From assembly GCA_021292165.1 (NCBI GenBank), contig CM037876.1:203133200-203197199 (forward strand): 64,000 bases of DNA, read 5' to 3'. The DNA comes from Shinisaurus crocodilurus (lineage: Eukaryota; Chordata; Lepidosauria; Squamata; Shinisauridae). This document shows, in pieces, positions 43,380 to 55,976 of the stretch; the stretch's first letter is position 1; each line of letters opens with the position of its first letter. Below the pieces are notes generated by a model that saw nothing but the letters and a program-made list of their open reading frames with translations, did no database searches and was not told where the DNA came from. Position numbers and translations under genes: made by a program.

Positions 43380-43522
43380 AACCTATCCCTCCAAGGCCCC
43401 TGGGAACTTCTCCGTTGTCTGTCATGAGACCAGAGAATATGGATGCCCAGCTAGACTGCCGTATAAATACAAGGTTTGCCAATGCTTGCAAAGTCAAGGC
43501 CTTGCCCAGGAGCAAGCTTAAG
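43332..43522 (-). repeat. Tandem partial duplication of the SGNH region
   Basis: The + strand words CAACCTATCCCTCCAAGGCCC, GGCCAAGGATAT and CAAGGCCTTGCCC occur here and again in the same order within 43095-43330. The second unit is about 60 bp shorter. The frame at 43536-43198 runs across the junction. Confidence 0.75.
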
Positions 43523-46500
43523 TTGATTCCCCTCAAGCCACCAGCACTTGCAGGGTAGGAGGCTCAGCCACTGTATTCCACAATGCTGGACACGTTGGGT
43601 AATTTCAAATCAGCCTAAAACTGCAGCCTCAGGGCTATGCCCAATCGTGCACAAGGTTGTTGCCCATTGATGCAGACACCACTGCAGGTTAGACACCGCA
43701 GCATGCTCAGGACACCACCGGATGATGTCGAATCGGCCGACGACGCCCCATCAGGGCCATGCCCCTCTGAAATCAGGCTGTTGCTCCCAGCTGCAGACTG
43801 CAGACGAAAGGTAGACTATGCATCGCACTCCCGGACACCACTGGCATGGTTTCAAATCAGCCAAAGCTGTTGCCATGGACATGCATTCCAGCTGCCCACC
43901 ATTCTAGTGATCTATGGCAGAAATGAAATCTGAGCACACTGAACTTACAGAGAGAGCTGCTTCATAAAGAATAACTGTAAATTGCACATGGCCTGAGGCA
44001 CAGACTTCACTCATGTCCAACAGGAGTTTGCACCGTGACCAAAAAGTGCGGATGAAGCAAAAGGTCAGCTGGAACTATTGAGCCTGCGAAACGGCCACAA
44101 ACGTAATCCATCAATCCAGCTATTCAAGTCTCGCACCGTCAATTAAAAAAACAACAACAATCAAAGCCTATGCAAAACACCCTCCTCCTGAGAAGTAAAT
44201 TAAAGTCTAGGAAACTGCCAAGAGCCACCTAAAAGGAGGCTGGAAGAGGAAAGCGTGCTTCTGACAACCCCAATCCCAAGAAGTGTCACAAAGACACGGC
44301 ATTGCCACCCACACCTTGGGGATACCCACCACTATGCACAAAACAGTACTAGGGAGGTAGAGACAAACGTAGGCCCTTCCCGCATTAAACAGGAATAGGA
44401 GCCTCACCCCTGATATCTGGCGGCCTTTGGCTGCCCACACCATAAGAATGCAGGCAGAACCAACTATACTTAGGTCAAGGGTAGCCTGATGGGAAGCAAT
44501 AAATAACCTAATAGTAGGAACTTAGCAGCCCGCATGTAGGAGGAGGCATGCAGCTAAGGGCAAGCACTTGGATTACTGTCAATCTTATTACTCTATATCA
44601 AATCCCATAATACCGCCAGCGACCCACAATGTATGTAAGTCACCAGAACCAAAAATGGGCTAGGCTAGAAGAACCCAGCAATGGAATTAAGTCCTCCTTA
44701 AAAAATGACCTGTTTCAAGGGCCAAAACTCAAAATTAGGAACCAGTAGCCTCAATTAATGGAAGGGGGGGCTGGAACAGAAACCCAAATCCAAAGGAATA
44801 TAGCGGGACAATTGAAATATTACTTGTGGAGAATGGTTGGACCTGGGTGCCACACCCATTGGGCAGCGACATGTCACAGTGTGTACTGGTCAGAAGGTGT
44901 GAGGAAAGTGAAGCCAATCTGACGGATCATCTCCAAAACCAGATCAGAACGCTGTCCATCTAAAACCAGCTGCAACGAAGTGGCATGTAAGGCCAAACAG
45001 CTAGAGAACAATACATGCGACTAAAGGGAAACACCGTGAGTCAGCTAAAGGACAATAGGCCCAGTAATAATAGGGCCCAAAGAATGCCACAGCCACAGTA
45101 TTGGATCAACAAAGCCCCCATTTCGGTACTGCAGCATCAGGTCCCACCAGGCATCACACTAATTATGCTAATTGAAAATGCCATATGAATGCCTGTCCAG
45201 AAAGCCAGCTTAAGGGCACCCCCACACTTGATGTCCCAGAATCAAGCAGCAAAGCATAATACTTTCTTAAGGTCACCAAGACAAATCCTGGCCATCAATG
45301 GGTCATATGCAGGCCAAAAAGCACTGCCTGGGTGATAGGAACACGGAATAATGGCGCCAGGCCAGATGAACAAGAATAATTCCTACAATTTGGCCCATAC
45401 CGCCTACCCAGACTTCCATTGAGTGACACATTATGCACTGGGTCCCAAAGGAATCCTGGAAATAAACCCCCAAGCTAACCAGTTGTCCTCAGTAAATTGC
45501 ATAAGGCACAAGATTGCAGTGTAACAGGCCTGCTTAGGGTAGGGGAGTAGCCTCCTGCTCCCAGTGGGCTGGCTGTACTGTAATTGCTCCAGGCATGAAC
45601 CCTGGGTAGGATGTAAAAGAATAATACCGGCACAGAATATATACCCTAAAATTAAGCAAACCAGATGGTGCTGGTAAGCCAAGGCTCTGAAAGTAAACCC
45701 TAGCTCAAAGGTGAGCGTGATGTGGCAGCTTGTACATGGTGTAATTGTTCCATACAAGCAGAGGTAGAACTAGAATTACCAACCTGCTACAGGCTAGAAT
45801 AAAACTAAAGGAATTCATTCACCTATAAGCTTAAAGCATGAAGAGCTCATATGAGCCCTATTGCAATGAAAAGGCTGCTACAGGTCTCCATTGCCAAGCA
45901 AATAGCCCCCAGGACCTGTGGATCTTGTATGAAGATTCAGGACACTCCAAGGACAGAGCCGAAGGCACATGAAGCCACTACCACCACCCAAAGGCCAAGC
46001 CAACCTGTGGCAGGGCAACACCAAGAGAGGAGACCACCTGGGAACCACACAGGCACCCCGAGGTCCATGAGGGAAGAAGGGCAGGACTCTAATGAAACCA
46101 GTAAAATAATCTCCCCAGACAACCCAGGCCAAAATTCCAGTAGCATTTGTCGCCAAATGAACTAGCAGGCTACGCCACTGCCAATCTGGAAAATGTCACG
46201 AAGCAATCGGACAAGCTCGAACTACCTGAAAGAGCCCACAGCTTGAGAGTACAAGGACTCATGATTGCCCGTTGAGGTAGCGGATAGATAAAGAAGTTAG
46301 GATTGCTCATTGAGACAGCAGATAGCTAATGCAAATAGCATCACACATACGACCGGATAAACTGAGCCAGACCAGCTCCATCAGGTCCCATATTGTCGAC
46401 GCTGAGGGCAGCAGCTCTCCAGGGCTTCAGGCAGGAGCTTCCCAATCCTCTTCGGAGATGCCGGGAAATGAACCAGGGATCAGCAGCAACAAAAGCAGTG

Positions 46501-46921
46501 CCCAACCTCAGCAGCACAGAGGTAAATCAACTAAAATAAGAATAAATCAAGAATAACAGGAACAATAATAACAATAACAATAACAATAACAATAACAATA
46601 ATAAATGATACTCTTATATGAAGAACTAAATGTGAAACCGTAAAGAATTCATGATATATATCAAGCGGGGGGAGGGATGTAAGCCAGTGTTCAGCCACAG
46701 CCAACTGCTAGGGGGCACACCCCTGCCCTTTTTTATCACCCTGTCCCTTCCCAGGAGACACCTCCATGCCAGACAATAATGATGGGAAGGCTAAAGAAAC
46801 CAAATAAATATAAATCACGGTTTTCAGTACTCTGAGTGATCAAAATGCTTCACATACATTAACTCAAAACAAGCCTGTTAAATAGGCCAGCATATTATCC
46901 CCATATTCCGGAAGAAAGGCA

Positions 46922-47143
46922 TGATAAATATATTTGAATCCCGCCTTTCCCTACAGGGAACCCTGAGGTGGCTACAGAATCCTCCCTACATTTTATGCCC
47001 ATAACAACCCTGCAAGGCAGGGTTGGCAAAGGACCAGGGACTGGCCCAAAGTCACCCAGGGAGCTCCATAGCCGAGTGGGGACCAGAACCCCAATTTTCC
47101 CGGGTTCCAAACCAACACCCCAACAACTAGGCCGTGCTGGCTC
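46922..47143 (-). mobile_element. tRNA-derived SINE (minus strand)
   Basis: Reverse complement of the 17006-17247 type: GCCCAAAGTCACCCAGGGAG in the body and CCAACAACTAGGCCGTGCTGGCT at the tRNA-like head. The flanks 46685-46740 and 47195-47250 share CAGCCAACTGCT and CACCCTGCCCTTT-like words, hinting at a local duplication around it. Confidence 0.82.
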
Positions 47144-47721
47144 TGACACAACAAAAATTACTAGCATAAAGGGAATAAGACTGCAATAGAACATCACAGG
47201 CTGGCGAGCACGCTCAGCCAACTGCTTTGGGGGCTCGCACCCTGCCCTTTCTTGGGTGGCATTGCAGTCCCTAGACAAATAAGACAACAAGGTTAAGTAA
47301 TATCGATGAAAACCCCTCAGACCAGGACACTATATGAATAATTCAATTAGAAGCAATAAGCTTCAATTTGAGGCCACTAACACAGGTAGCACACACCTTT
47401 TAAGGCTATATGGAGTCGAGAAGAAAATGAGATGCCACTAAAGTATAAGAAACCAGGGGGCCTAACAGGAGGCCTGGACTGAATAGGCCCATACGCAAAA
47501 CAGAAGGCCACACCTATGAGGCAGAAAAAACACAAGGCCACTAGGCCTCAACAAGCCCAAGCTAGGATGCAAGAAAACATAATTAAAAAGGAGGGGGAGC
47601 TCCAATCAACAGGTGGGGGTCCGCCTCCAACACAGGCCTGAGAGGTCTGCCAGACAGAACCTGGCTATCCCTGTGAAAGAGGGGGGAGCAAAGCCAGGCA
47701 CAAGCGCTGGTGGGCTAACGC

Positions 47722-48309
47722 CAGGGATGGGGACTCGGACTCGACTCACTCGTGAGTCGGACTGAGTCCCCCCTCTGACTCGAGTCGCACTCGAGTCCCA
47801 ATATTTTTAATGGGACTCGAGACTCGACTCGGGACTCGAGACCAAGGACTCGTCAACATCCCTGCTTGATGCCACCTGTAGGTGCTGTCTGGACCTAGTT
47901 GCAGCAACAATCCAAGTTTATTTTTTAAAATCATTTTCCTAATGCAACCTTTCAGACATTTTGGGTTTGGCTGCCTCTGCCTGCCTGCCTTGGGGTTCCC
48001 TGCCTCCTCTGCCTGCCTGGTTATTTTGGGTTTGGCTGCCTGGCCTGTTCTTGTCAAAATCAGTGGCAGAGTTTTGAGATAAAAAGGCACAATTTTGCCT
48101 AGAATTTATTTAAGCCACATATCTGAAGTAGACTTATTTTGTTGGGAAAAACCCCCATTGATTTAATAGGGACTCGTGGAGTAAGCTTTGGGAGTGACTC
48201 GGGACTTGGGACTCGTGAGTCACCATTTTGGACCAAGGACTTGGACTCGGACTCGAGACTCGGGTCCAAAGACTCGTGACTCGAGACCAAGGACTCTCCA
48301 ACATCCCTG
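47722..48309. mobile_element. hAT element with CTCGAGTC-rich ends, copy 3 (short)
   Basis: 588 bp, starting CAGGGATGGGGACTCGGACT and ending CCAACATCCCTG, flanked by a perfect 8-bp duplication GCTAACGC (47714-47721 and 48310-48317). In reverse orientation to copies 1 and 2. The hATC relic and most of the interior are deleted, while both CTCGAGTC-rich ends are retained. Confidence 0.93.
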
Positions 48310-48317
48310 GCTAACGC

Positions 48318-48960
48318 ACCACACACACACACACACGACGTCAGCCCGAACATGACCTAGGCCTGAACCCACCCGGGTAGGCCAGACGACGTGGGATTGG
48401 CCTCGCCCACCATGCACCTGCAGTTGCAAGAGGCTGCGCAATAAAGCGCCGAGGAGTCCACATCTGAAGGTAAGGGGGGGCGCGAAGGTGACAAGTGGTG
48501 GGCTAACCACTGGCCCAAGTGGACGCAATCCCCTGAAACCGCCCTGCAGATGCCAAAAAATCACCCGCAGGACAAGCGGGCTCAGAGGCGCAGCCGCGCC
48601 GCACAGCCTTGTGGCTGAAGGGTTAGCCACAGGCAAAGCCCGGAAAGGAAAAAGGGGGGACCACAGCCAGTGGCAGGAAAACACTCCCAACACCCCCCTT
48701 CAGCAAACCAGTCAGCAGTCTTTGTAGCTTCTATGTGTAGCTTCCCAAACCGCGGGCCACAGTATTGAAAAAAGATCAGGCACGAGGATCCGCAGCTCTT
48801 CCTCTCGATCCCTCTTTCTCCGCAGCCGCAAAAGAAAGAGGCCAAAAGGTGGGGCAGCAAGCCTAATATCAACCCTGGCTCCCCGCCCTCCTTTAGCCTC
48901 ATTGGTGGGTGAGATCACCCCATGGTGGTGTCACTCTCGTCCCCCCCCAAGCGCAAAATT
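48318..48960. other. (CA)n tract and GC-rich segment of unknown origin
   Basis: A CA run (48318-48337) is followed by about 600 bp of GC-rich DNA without recognisable coding motifs. It might be the far end of the minus-strand retroelement at 42590, but I cannot show matching termini. Confidence 0.4.
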
Positions 48961-49066
48961 CTCCCTGCCACCAGCTACGCATGGTTGGGGGAAGGAAATT
49001 CTGGCTGAAGAGCAGGGTAAAAATGCTGCAAATAAATAAATAAATAATGCAATATTAGGCTGCATT

Positions 49067-50192
49067 AATAGAATCATAGTTTCCAAGTCAGGAGAATTAA
49101 TAGTTCCACATTATTCTGCACTAGGCGGATGCCAGCTGGAGTACTGTGTCCAGTTCTGGGTATCACCCTTTAAGAAGGATGCAGACAAACTGGACCAGGT
49201 TCAGAGGAGGAAAATGAAGATCGTCAGGGGTATAGGAAAAAAAGTCGTATGAGGAAAGGTTGTGCTGGAACTGGGTATGTTAAGCCTGGAGAAGAGGAGA
49301 TTGGGTGGGTGGGTGGGTGGGTGGGTGGGGCATAATAGTACTCTTCAGATGCCTGACGAGCTGTCACATGGAAGAGGGACAAAGACTTGTTCTCTGCTTC
49401 CCCAGGGGGGAAGAAGTGTCAGGACGGTAGATTTCAACTGAACGTTAATTAAAGTTCTTAATGGTAAGAGAAGTTTAACAATGGAACCAATTACCTGGAA
49501 GACTGATGGAAGGACTGGTGCTAGGTTTGAAGGTGCCGTCCGGCAACCCCCTGCACCACTTTGCTGTCCCCACAAGCTTACCAGGGAGAGACAGGAGGCA
49601 GGCGGCTGAAGGGGACGCAGGCAAAAGCAGAGCAGCCCGATCCCCCCCCCGGTCCCCCCCTCAGCCCAGCGCTGCAAAGGGAAGTGCCAAGCGAGGCAAC
49701 TGCAGCCACTGCCATCATCTTCTTTGTCTCCAATGCTTCTGGGGACCCCACCCACAAATTGGGCATGGGGGCCCCAAAAGCACTGGAGATAAGGAAGATG
49801 ATGGCCATGTCTGTGGCCACCTGGCCTGGCACTTTTCTGTACAGCACTAGGCTGTACAGTGATTATTATTTTTAAATGGGGGAGACTGGTGTCAGCTGCA
49901 GTGGACCCTACAGGATCCATAAACCCCAGCATTTGCCCTCCCATACTGGGTGCTCATGCCAGGCCAGGTGGCAGGCTTTCCCTTGCTGGAGGTCTTTTGA
50001 CTTGGATTCCTGCATTGAGCAGGGGGGTGGACTCAATGGCTTTATAGGCCCTTTCCAACTCTACGTATTCTACGATTCTATGATTTAAGCAGAGGCTGGG
50101 CAGCTATCTGCAAACTATGCTCCAGCTCTGGTTTTCCTGCATTGAGAAGTGGGTTGAACTAATGGCCTCCTCCAAATTTATGATTCTCTGTG
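49067..50192 (+). mobile_element. CR1 LINE 3' part with a second CR1 tail nested in it
   Basis: 49140-49300 matches CR1 ORF2 (GVLCPVLGITL-type, DKLDQVQRRKMKIVRGI-like), and 49340-49510 continues to a degraded WNQLPGRL-type end. Then unrelated GC-rich DNA intervenes to about 49960, followed by a CR1 tail (TTCCTGCATTGAGCAGGGGG ... TTCTACGATTCTATGATTT). The outer copy resumes as TTTAAGCAGAGGCTGGGCAG with its own tail to about 50192. A (GGGT)n tract is at 49302-49329. Confidence 0.78.
49510..49959. other. GC-rich insert between CR1 parts
   Basis: Not recognised. It has CCAATGCTTCTGGGGACCCC and CATCATCTTC words but no termini I can define. It may be the 5' body of the element whose CR1-like tail ends at 50092. 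Confidence 0.35.
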
Positions 50193-50738
50193 GGCAATCA
50201 TGAGTTTTAGTTTTGTTGGTTGCTGGGGATTTGGAAATCAAAGCGAAACAGCAATTTCCCGACTGCGAGGACTGTTTGTTCTTGTGGTTTGTAATGCAAT
50301 CCTTTCTAGTTATACTAACAGAACAGCATTTATATACCTGCACATAAAGAAAGGCTAGGATAAGCAAATATTAGATAAAATAAAAGGGTAGTTTATAGTT
50401 CCACCCAAAAGTAAAACTTGTTCGCTTGAGATCCTGTTGACATTCTACTAGGCTTTGATCAGGTTTTAAATTAAAGCATGGATCATGTTCATTTATTGAA
50501 AGTAGTAGTTACTCTGTACCTTCTTCCCACTGGAATAAAGGCATCTTGATTCAAAATTCAACTTCATTGCAGTAATGTTTTTAAAACTATACACAAGGAT
50601 AACAAAGACCTTACTTGGCTAAACTGTGCCAATAACATACCTTGATGTCTCTAAAGCGTTGCTTGTTTCTTGGACATTCACAGGGAGAAGAAGGAGGAAG
50701 AACATCTCTGTGTTGAGCATGGATGTCTGACGAGGGAT
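50193..50738. other. Unannotated AT-rich stretch
   Basis: No exon or element recognised. Confidence 0.4.
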
Positions 50739-50746
50739 CCCTACAC

Positions 50747-51115
50747 CAGGGGTGGGGAACCTCAGGCACATGGGCCAACCCCAACCTTCCTGGGGTCCCA
50801 ATCCAGCCCCCCCCAGAGTTCCTCAGATTGCCATGCCCCCTTTTCCCTGGCAACACACCCTTTCCGCTGACAGCTAATCATTTGGTGGTTTTCCAGCTTT
50901 TGCACGTGTGCCCCCCCCCATTCCAAATGGTTGAAGCACCTCTCCTAAGGCTTCATTACTGGCAGAAACAGCTTTAAGTTCAAACATGCTGGCATTTTTG
51001 GTATTTTGGCTGCACCCCTTCTGACTTTGGCCCAGCCTGTCACTGGAATGTGGCCCCTGAGAGTTTCTCAGAAATTAAATTCAGCCCTCAGGCTGAAACA
51101 GATTCCCCACCTATG
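50747..51115. mobile_element. hAT element, 369 bp
   Basis: Starts CAGGGGTGGGGAACCTCAGG and ends CAGGCTGAAACAGATTCCCC followed by ACCTATG. Flanks CCCTACAC and CCCTCCAT agree at 6 of 8 positions. Same family as 20383-22129 and 24929-25251. Confidence 0.8.
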
Positions 51116-51360
51116 CCCTCCATGGTGAGCAGGGCTAGCCTGTCCATTCACACATAGGGCTCCATGCAATTGGGACCAAGGGATTCCTCATCCATGATCC
51201 ACATACAGACATTGGGGGACAGGACCAGCCCAGCTGTGTCATGAGGGAGTGCGGCCAGCACCTTGACCCTGCTCCTCCTTGTATGGATAAGTGCCCTACA
51301 CATGAGTAATGTGTGATTAGGGCTTTAGGATGATCCTGTTTTAAAGTAATTTCTCTAAAA

Positions 51361-51496
51361 CAGGGATGGGCAACTTGGGGCCTTCCAGATGTTTTGGCCT
51401 ACAACTTCCATAATCCCTCACCATTAGCTATGCTGGTTAGGGATGATGGGAGTTGTAGGCCAAAACATCTGGAGGGCTATAAGTTGCCCGACCTTG
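51361..51496. mobile_element. hAT MITE, 136 bp
   Basis: A palindrome starting CAGGGATGGGCAACTTGGGG and ending AAGTTGCCCGACCTTG, flanked by the perfect 8-bp duplication CTCTAAAA (51353-51360 and 51497-51504). Same length and layout as 12071-12206. Confidence 0.93.
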
Positions 51497-51504
51497 CTCT
51501 AAAA

Positions 51505-53299
51505 CATCAGCCTTAGTATCTTACGATAGAACTTCCATGTCCAGAAACTAACAGTATACCTTTACTTACCAATAAAAGATGATCATCTTCTCCTTTGGGG
51601 GTTGATGACTGTGAGCTTCCTATGAGTGTCTTGGTGGCCACCGTGGTATAAACAGGATGCTAGACAAGATTAATTGGGCTCCTATCTAAAACACTGAAGG
51701 AGGATCTGAACTGATTTTTTCCCCTCTCTGAACATTGCAGGGTGGTAGTGCTTCCAACCAATCAGCAAAGTGTTGTTGGCTAAGCCAACATCATTGTGTA
51801 CATCATGGTGGCATTGCACAATGCTGTTCCCAGCACCAAAAGGAGTAATCTATGTACCAGGAGCATTTGGAACATTTTCAGGGTTCCACTTCCACTGGTG
51901 CCTCCCTATGTATGTGGCAATAACCTGTTAAAATATCACTGACATACTAATTGTAGCAGAGCAGACCTGTGTTGTCTGCTCTTGAAATTCTGATTGCCGT
52001 ATTTGCCGACACTTTTATTATATTTGGTTTTACAGCCCATCCCATTTGGAGGGCTCAGAGGAGGTAAAATAAAAATAAAAAACAAATACTAATATAACAT
52101 TATTGTTCAAGTTGGATCACTTAAAGACAGCTATAAAATGGTGACACATATTGCTCAGTGCAGTGTTTTGCATATGGTGAGGACTTGGGATGCCAGACGT
52201 GTGCCTCTCTGGCATTACCATTATTTTAATCTCTAAAATCATAAGACTTAGCATGAAACATGAACCGATGGCTTTAGCAGTACACTTACTAAATTGTCCA
52301 GACAAGCCCCTTCACTTCATCTATCCTTAGTTTTCCTACCTGTAAAATGAATTTTGTACTTTTATATGAAAGGATATTTTATGCAATTGTCATTTTATTT
52401 AAAACATAAAGCAATAAACATAATTTGGACCAGAATTTACAAAGCCTCCAAAATTGCACAATGTCATAAATAAATGTTGGTCATTCTGAAAACCTATGTA
52501 TTTATTTTTAAATGTTATACTGCCTTTCATCTTACAATTGAATTACCATATTGTTTTATCCAAGAAATGTTGGAGATATGTTGTCCCAATGACTCAACAT
52601 CACATCCCTTATTATGAGTTAATAACATGATATTATTCCTGTGCTAACTTCTACAAAATCAAATATGGGAAATATTACATATCTAACTAGTAAAAAGACA
52701 TGGGCATGGACATGGGCAATATAACCCATTGTCCCCTGATCTAGGGCATGTCAAGATGGCAGTATCCCACGATCCTGGTTGGCTACTGTAGTTCACAGCT
52801 GGGGGCAGGGGGCACACAAGAAGTATCCAAGGCTTATGCAAGAATCTTTTCCCCAGAATTCCCCTTTCACTCTAGGAAGCCAGCCATATCCAAGGGCAAT
52901 CTTACCATGAACTGTCCTGTAACTGTCCATTTGGGCATCAGATTCCAGAGACAGTAGAGTCTATCTCTGAGTATCATTACAACCATGAGCTAAGAATGGG
53001 AGTAATTTGACTTTTCTCTTCAGGTGCAAAATGTATCACAGCAGCCCTGATACTCACCTTCAGAGCTGTCTGTCCCTACATTGAAGACAGAATCAGGGCT
53101 TTGCCAGCCGCCGCCCGCCCCCCCAACTCTGGAGTGAATCCAAAGCTTCGGGGCTGGACCACTTCTCTTTAGACCACTTTGGAGAAGACCTGCCTTGCTT
53201 TGGAGGAGCAGCCTGCTTCAGTTTGGCATTGGGGCTTTGTGCGAAATGGATGCACACTCTTGCTATAACCACAGGCTGAAGGATTACTGAGGGAAACTA
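51505..53299. other. Unannotated intergenic stretch
   Basis: AT-rich to about 52700, then mixed composition. I see no exon, RNA gene or complete element. Confidence 0.4.
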
Positions 53300-54515
53300 A
53301 AACAATGGGTGAGTTCACACCTCATACTAAACCACCCTGAGAATAAGCCACCATGGATTGGCTGTTTGCTAGTCACTAACTCGATAGATGATTGGGCTCT
53401 CCGCAGCTTTCCATAGCTTGTTTCTCCTGTCAGCACCCTTCAGTCTTCCTGCCAGTTCCCGGCATAGATCCTATGCACCTTTGCGGCAGAACTCCTCATT
53501 TCCTCAGCCCCTACATCAGCACACTTTCTGAAAATTGGTCTGCTGGGGTTGCTGGCTACTGAGGGAAACTTCCCCACCCACCTGCATTAGATTGCCAAAT
53601 GGAATTAATTTTATGAGCCCTTATGAATGTGGGGACGCATTCACAAACTTTTTTTTTAAAGGGAGGTGTCTGGCACAAGTGTGCAAGACCGCCTGCCTGC
53701 TATTTAGCCCAGCATACCAATATCCCCCTCTTGTCGATGTCCTTGTCAAATTCATCCTCCATTTTGGTGCTTGCCTTGCTAATGAACACCTTATTTTATT
53801 TTATTTTAAGGCTGTTTCAATTACACCCACCCAAAAAGCTCCTTCTCCTGCAGCTGCCATCTGCTTTTGGCTCCCCCACCCCACCCCACTTCATGCTTGT
53901 CACTTCACTCTACTGGTCTCTGTTGTTAGCTGTCAGAAATTGGTATGGGTTACAAAGCGGTGATGGGGATCCATAAAGATATGGAGATTTCAAGGCAGAA
54001 CACAGAGTGAGTGGAGGCTGTAAAGATATGCAAATTTCAAGGCATACAACTGAAGGGGATTGGTAAATATTCACAAGTTCACTGGAGAGCAGTAAAGCTG
54101 AGGGGGAAATTACACAAATTTCATAGCTGCGGACTTTCGAATGTGTGCACTTGCACAAGACCCGGGGTGGGGGAAAGGTTGCAAACGTGTTCAGGACACT
54201 CTCTGGTGACCTTATCTCAAGAGATAAGAGAGGATGGCAGTGGCACTAGCGAGACTGCGATGATGAGCGGCAGGGATTTTTGCCGCTCTTGCCAGGCGGC
54301 TCTCTAGCCTTTCCCGACAACCCATGATGAAGTCGCCGTGCCGGGTTTGGATGTCACAACAAGCCACCCTGAACACCCCAACAACAAGGCATGGGTTCTC
54401 AGGGTGGCTTGTTCATGAAAAATAAGCCACCTTGTGGAAACTGCACCGGGTTTGGATGTCATGACAACCCACCATGGGTGATCACTCATGGTGGGTTGTC
54501 ATGTCATGCAAACCA
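53300..54515. mobile_element. Probable palindromic DNA element with strong internal hairpins
   Basis: The left end GGGTGAGTTCACACCTCATA and the right end TGTCATGCAAACCAGGTC resemble the termini at 41495-41963. Near the right end, TGACAACCCACCATG (from about 54462) is followed by its complement CATGGTGGGTTGTCA after a short loop, and a second hairpin pairs AACAAGCCACCCTGA with TCAGGGTGGCTTGTT. No target duplication verified. Confidence 0.55.
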
Positions 54516-55072
54516 GGTCAGTTGGGGCGCTCCCAAGGGACCGATGTCTGTCCTGTGACTATCTAATCTGTGAGCCTGAAAGGTTTTCCAGTTCCATAGA
54601 CACATATGGAGAGTAAGAGATCCCACTGCAGGACCAGGTGTGTGGTTCAGAAGAATGCAAGATTGGGAATGTAGAGGAACATGAGCAACATCAGTCAAGG
54701 ACGTCTGCTGGGAGCAAGAAAACAAGGGTGTGCCGGATACTTTCTTAAGTTAATACTGTCTGAATCAGTTAACATTAACAGAAGCTTCAAGTTGTCACAT
54801 ACATGCCACTGGCAGGAAATGAAAATGCTGCCTTCACTGGCTGTCCCTCAACCTGGCAGACCAGCCAATAACTAATCTTGCAAGCAGAGTTTCTGGAGGT
54901 GTGGAAGGACAATTCATGGCATTTTCACTCATGTGTCAACTTATGCATAACCAGTTCCCAGCATTCTGTGTCACTCTCCCAACATTTAGTCATACTCCAG
55001 TGTGACCACGTAACATAACCCAGGATGAGTCTATGTGGGTAGGAGCATGTTTGATTCTTAATCGCTGGCATC
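54516..55072. other. Unannotated stretch
   Basis: No gene or element recognised. Confidence 0.35.
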
Positions 55073-55080
55073 CCCTATGC

Positions 55081-55593
55081 CAGGGGTGCACAGCCTGTGG
55101 CCCACAGGTCATCTGCGGGGCCCAAGGCTTGTTGTGCAGCCCTCATGACCCTCCTGCTGCCATCACAGCTGCCAAATCTCCTCTACCAAATGGCATTCTT
55201 GTTTCCACACTGCTGATGGTAGCCTCCCCCTCCCTCGGTGACCATGAAGCAGCCTCCCTTCAGGGTTGCTGCTTCCACGCTGCTAATGGAGGCAGAGAGG
55301 CAGCATTCCCAATCAAGGTCGCTGGGAGGGTGCCGGGGCATGCGGCTTTATCCTCCCCCTGCCTCAGCAACCACGAAGCAGCCTCCCTCCCACCCCAGCG
55401 ATCTTGTGCAGGATCATTGGGATTGGGGAGGGGTTGAAGCTATCCCTATTGTTAAAGCCACCCCACCCCAGTGACCCTAAGCCTGAGCCCCCATCCGTGT
55501 GTGTGTGCTCATGTAACTGTGCATGTATGTGGCCCCCAGCCTCCCACTCAACACCCAATGCAGCCCTCGGGCCGAAAAAACTGTTCACCCCTG
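55081..55593. mobile_element. hAT-like element
   Basis: Starts CAGGGGTGCACAGCCTGTGG and ends GGCCGAAAAAACTGTTCACC then CCTG. The immediate flanks do not match well, so the duplication is lost or the boundary is off. The interior has two diverged units sharing GCAGCCTCCCT and CCACGCTGCTAATGG-like words. Confidence 0.6.
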
Positions 55594-55976
55594 CTCTGGG
55601 TAGATGGTTTCCCTGAGTGCATTCCTTCACTTTCTCCCATATACATGACTAGTAGCATTTTACTCCACTAAATGCACTTTGGGATGTTTCAATGGGAGAA
55701 AAGCTGCAGTGGGCTCTGCCTTCCCCCATCAGGGACATGGATGTGGGACAACAATGTCCCCCCTTTCCATTCTAAAGGCAGACCCTTGGTTGTGGGGGAG
55801 GGAGGCACAATGCTTCAGTTCCTGTTCCCTAAATGAGTAGGGAGCAAATGAGTTTGTTGACTCTGGGATATCAAGCATTTTGGACTCTAGAGACAATCTT
55901 GCCCCTCTCCCCAAATTCCTGTCAGATAGTTTAAGCACACAATTTTTGCATATATATTTTTTAAACCAGTGGTGTA

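Larger units (their letters stand above)
42590..46660 (-). mobile_element. Degraded retroelement on the minus strand, SGNH-encoding
   Basis: On the minus strand the right-to-left order ends with an SGNH-hydrolase-like domain and an AT-rich end containing ATTCAATAAATGTGGCC near 42605, a possible 3' end. SGNH-hydrolase modules of this kind (DGVHLS...GN..FL) occur in tyrosine-recombinase retrotransposons of the Ngaro/DIRS groups and some others. I could not identify reverse transcriptase or recombinase motifs in the remaining 3 kb, so class and limits are tentative. A (CAATAA)n tract lies at 46561-46604. Confidence 0.45.

Noticed and set aside
42720..48950. Inverted terminal repeats of a DIRS element (ACACCACCATGG near both ends)
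   Set aside because: The match is only about 10-12 bp and could be chance, so I did not use it to define element borders.
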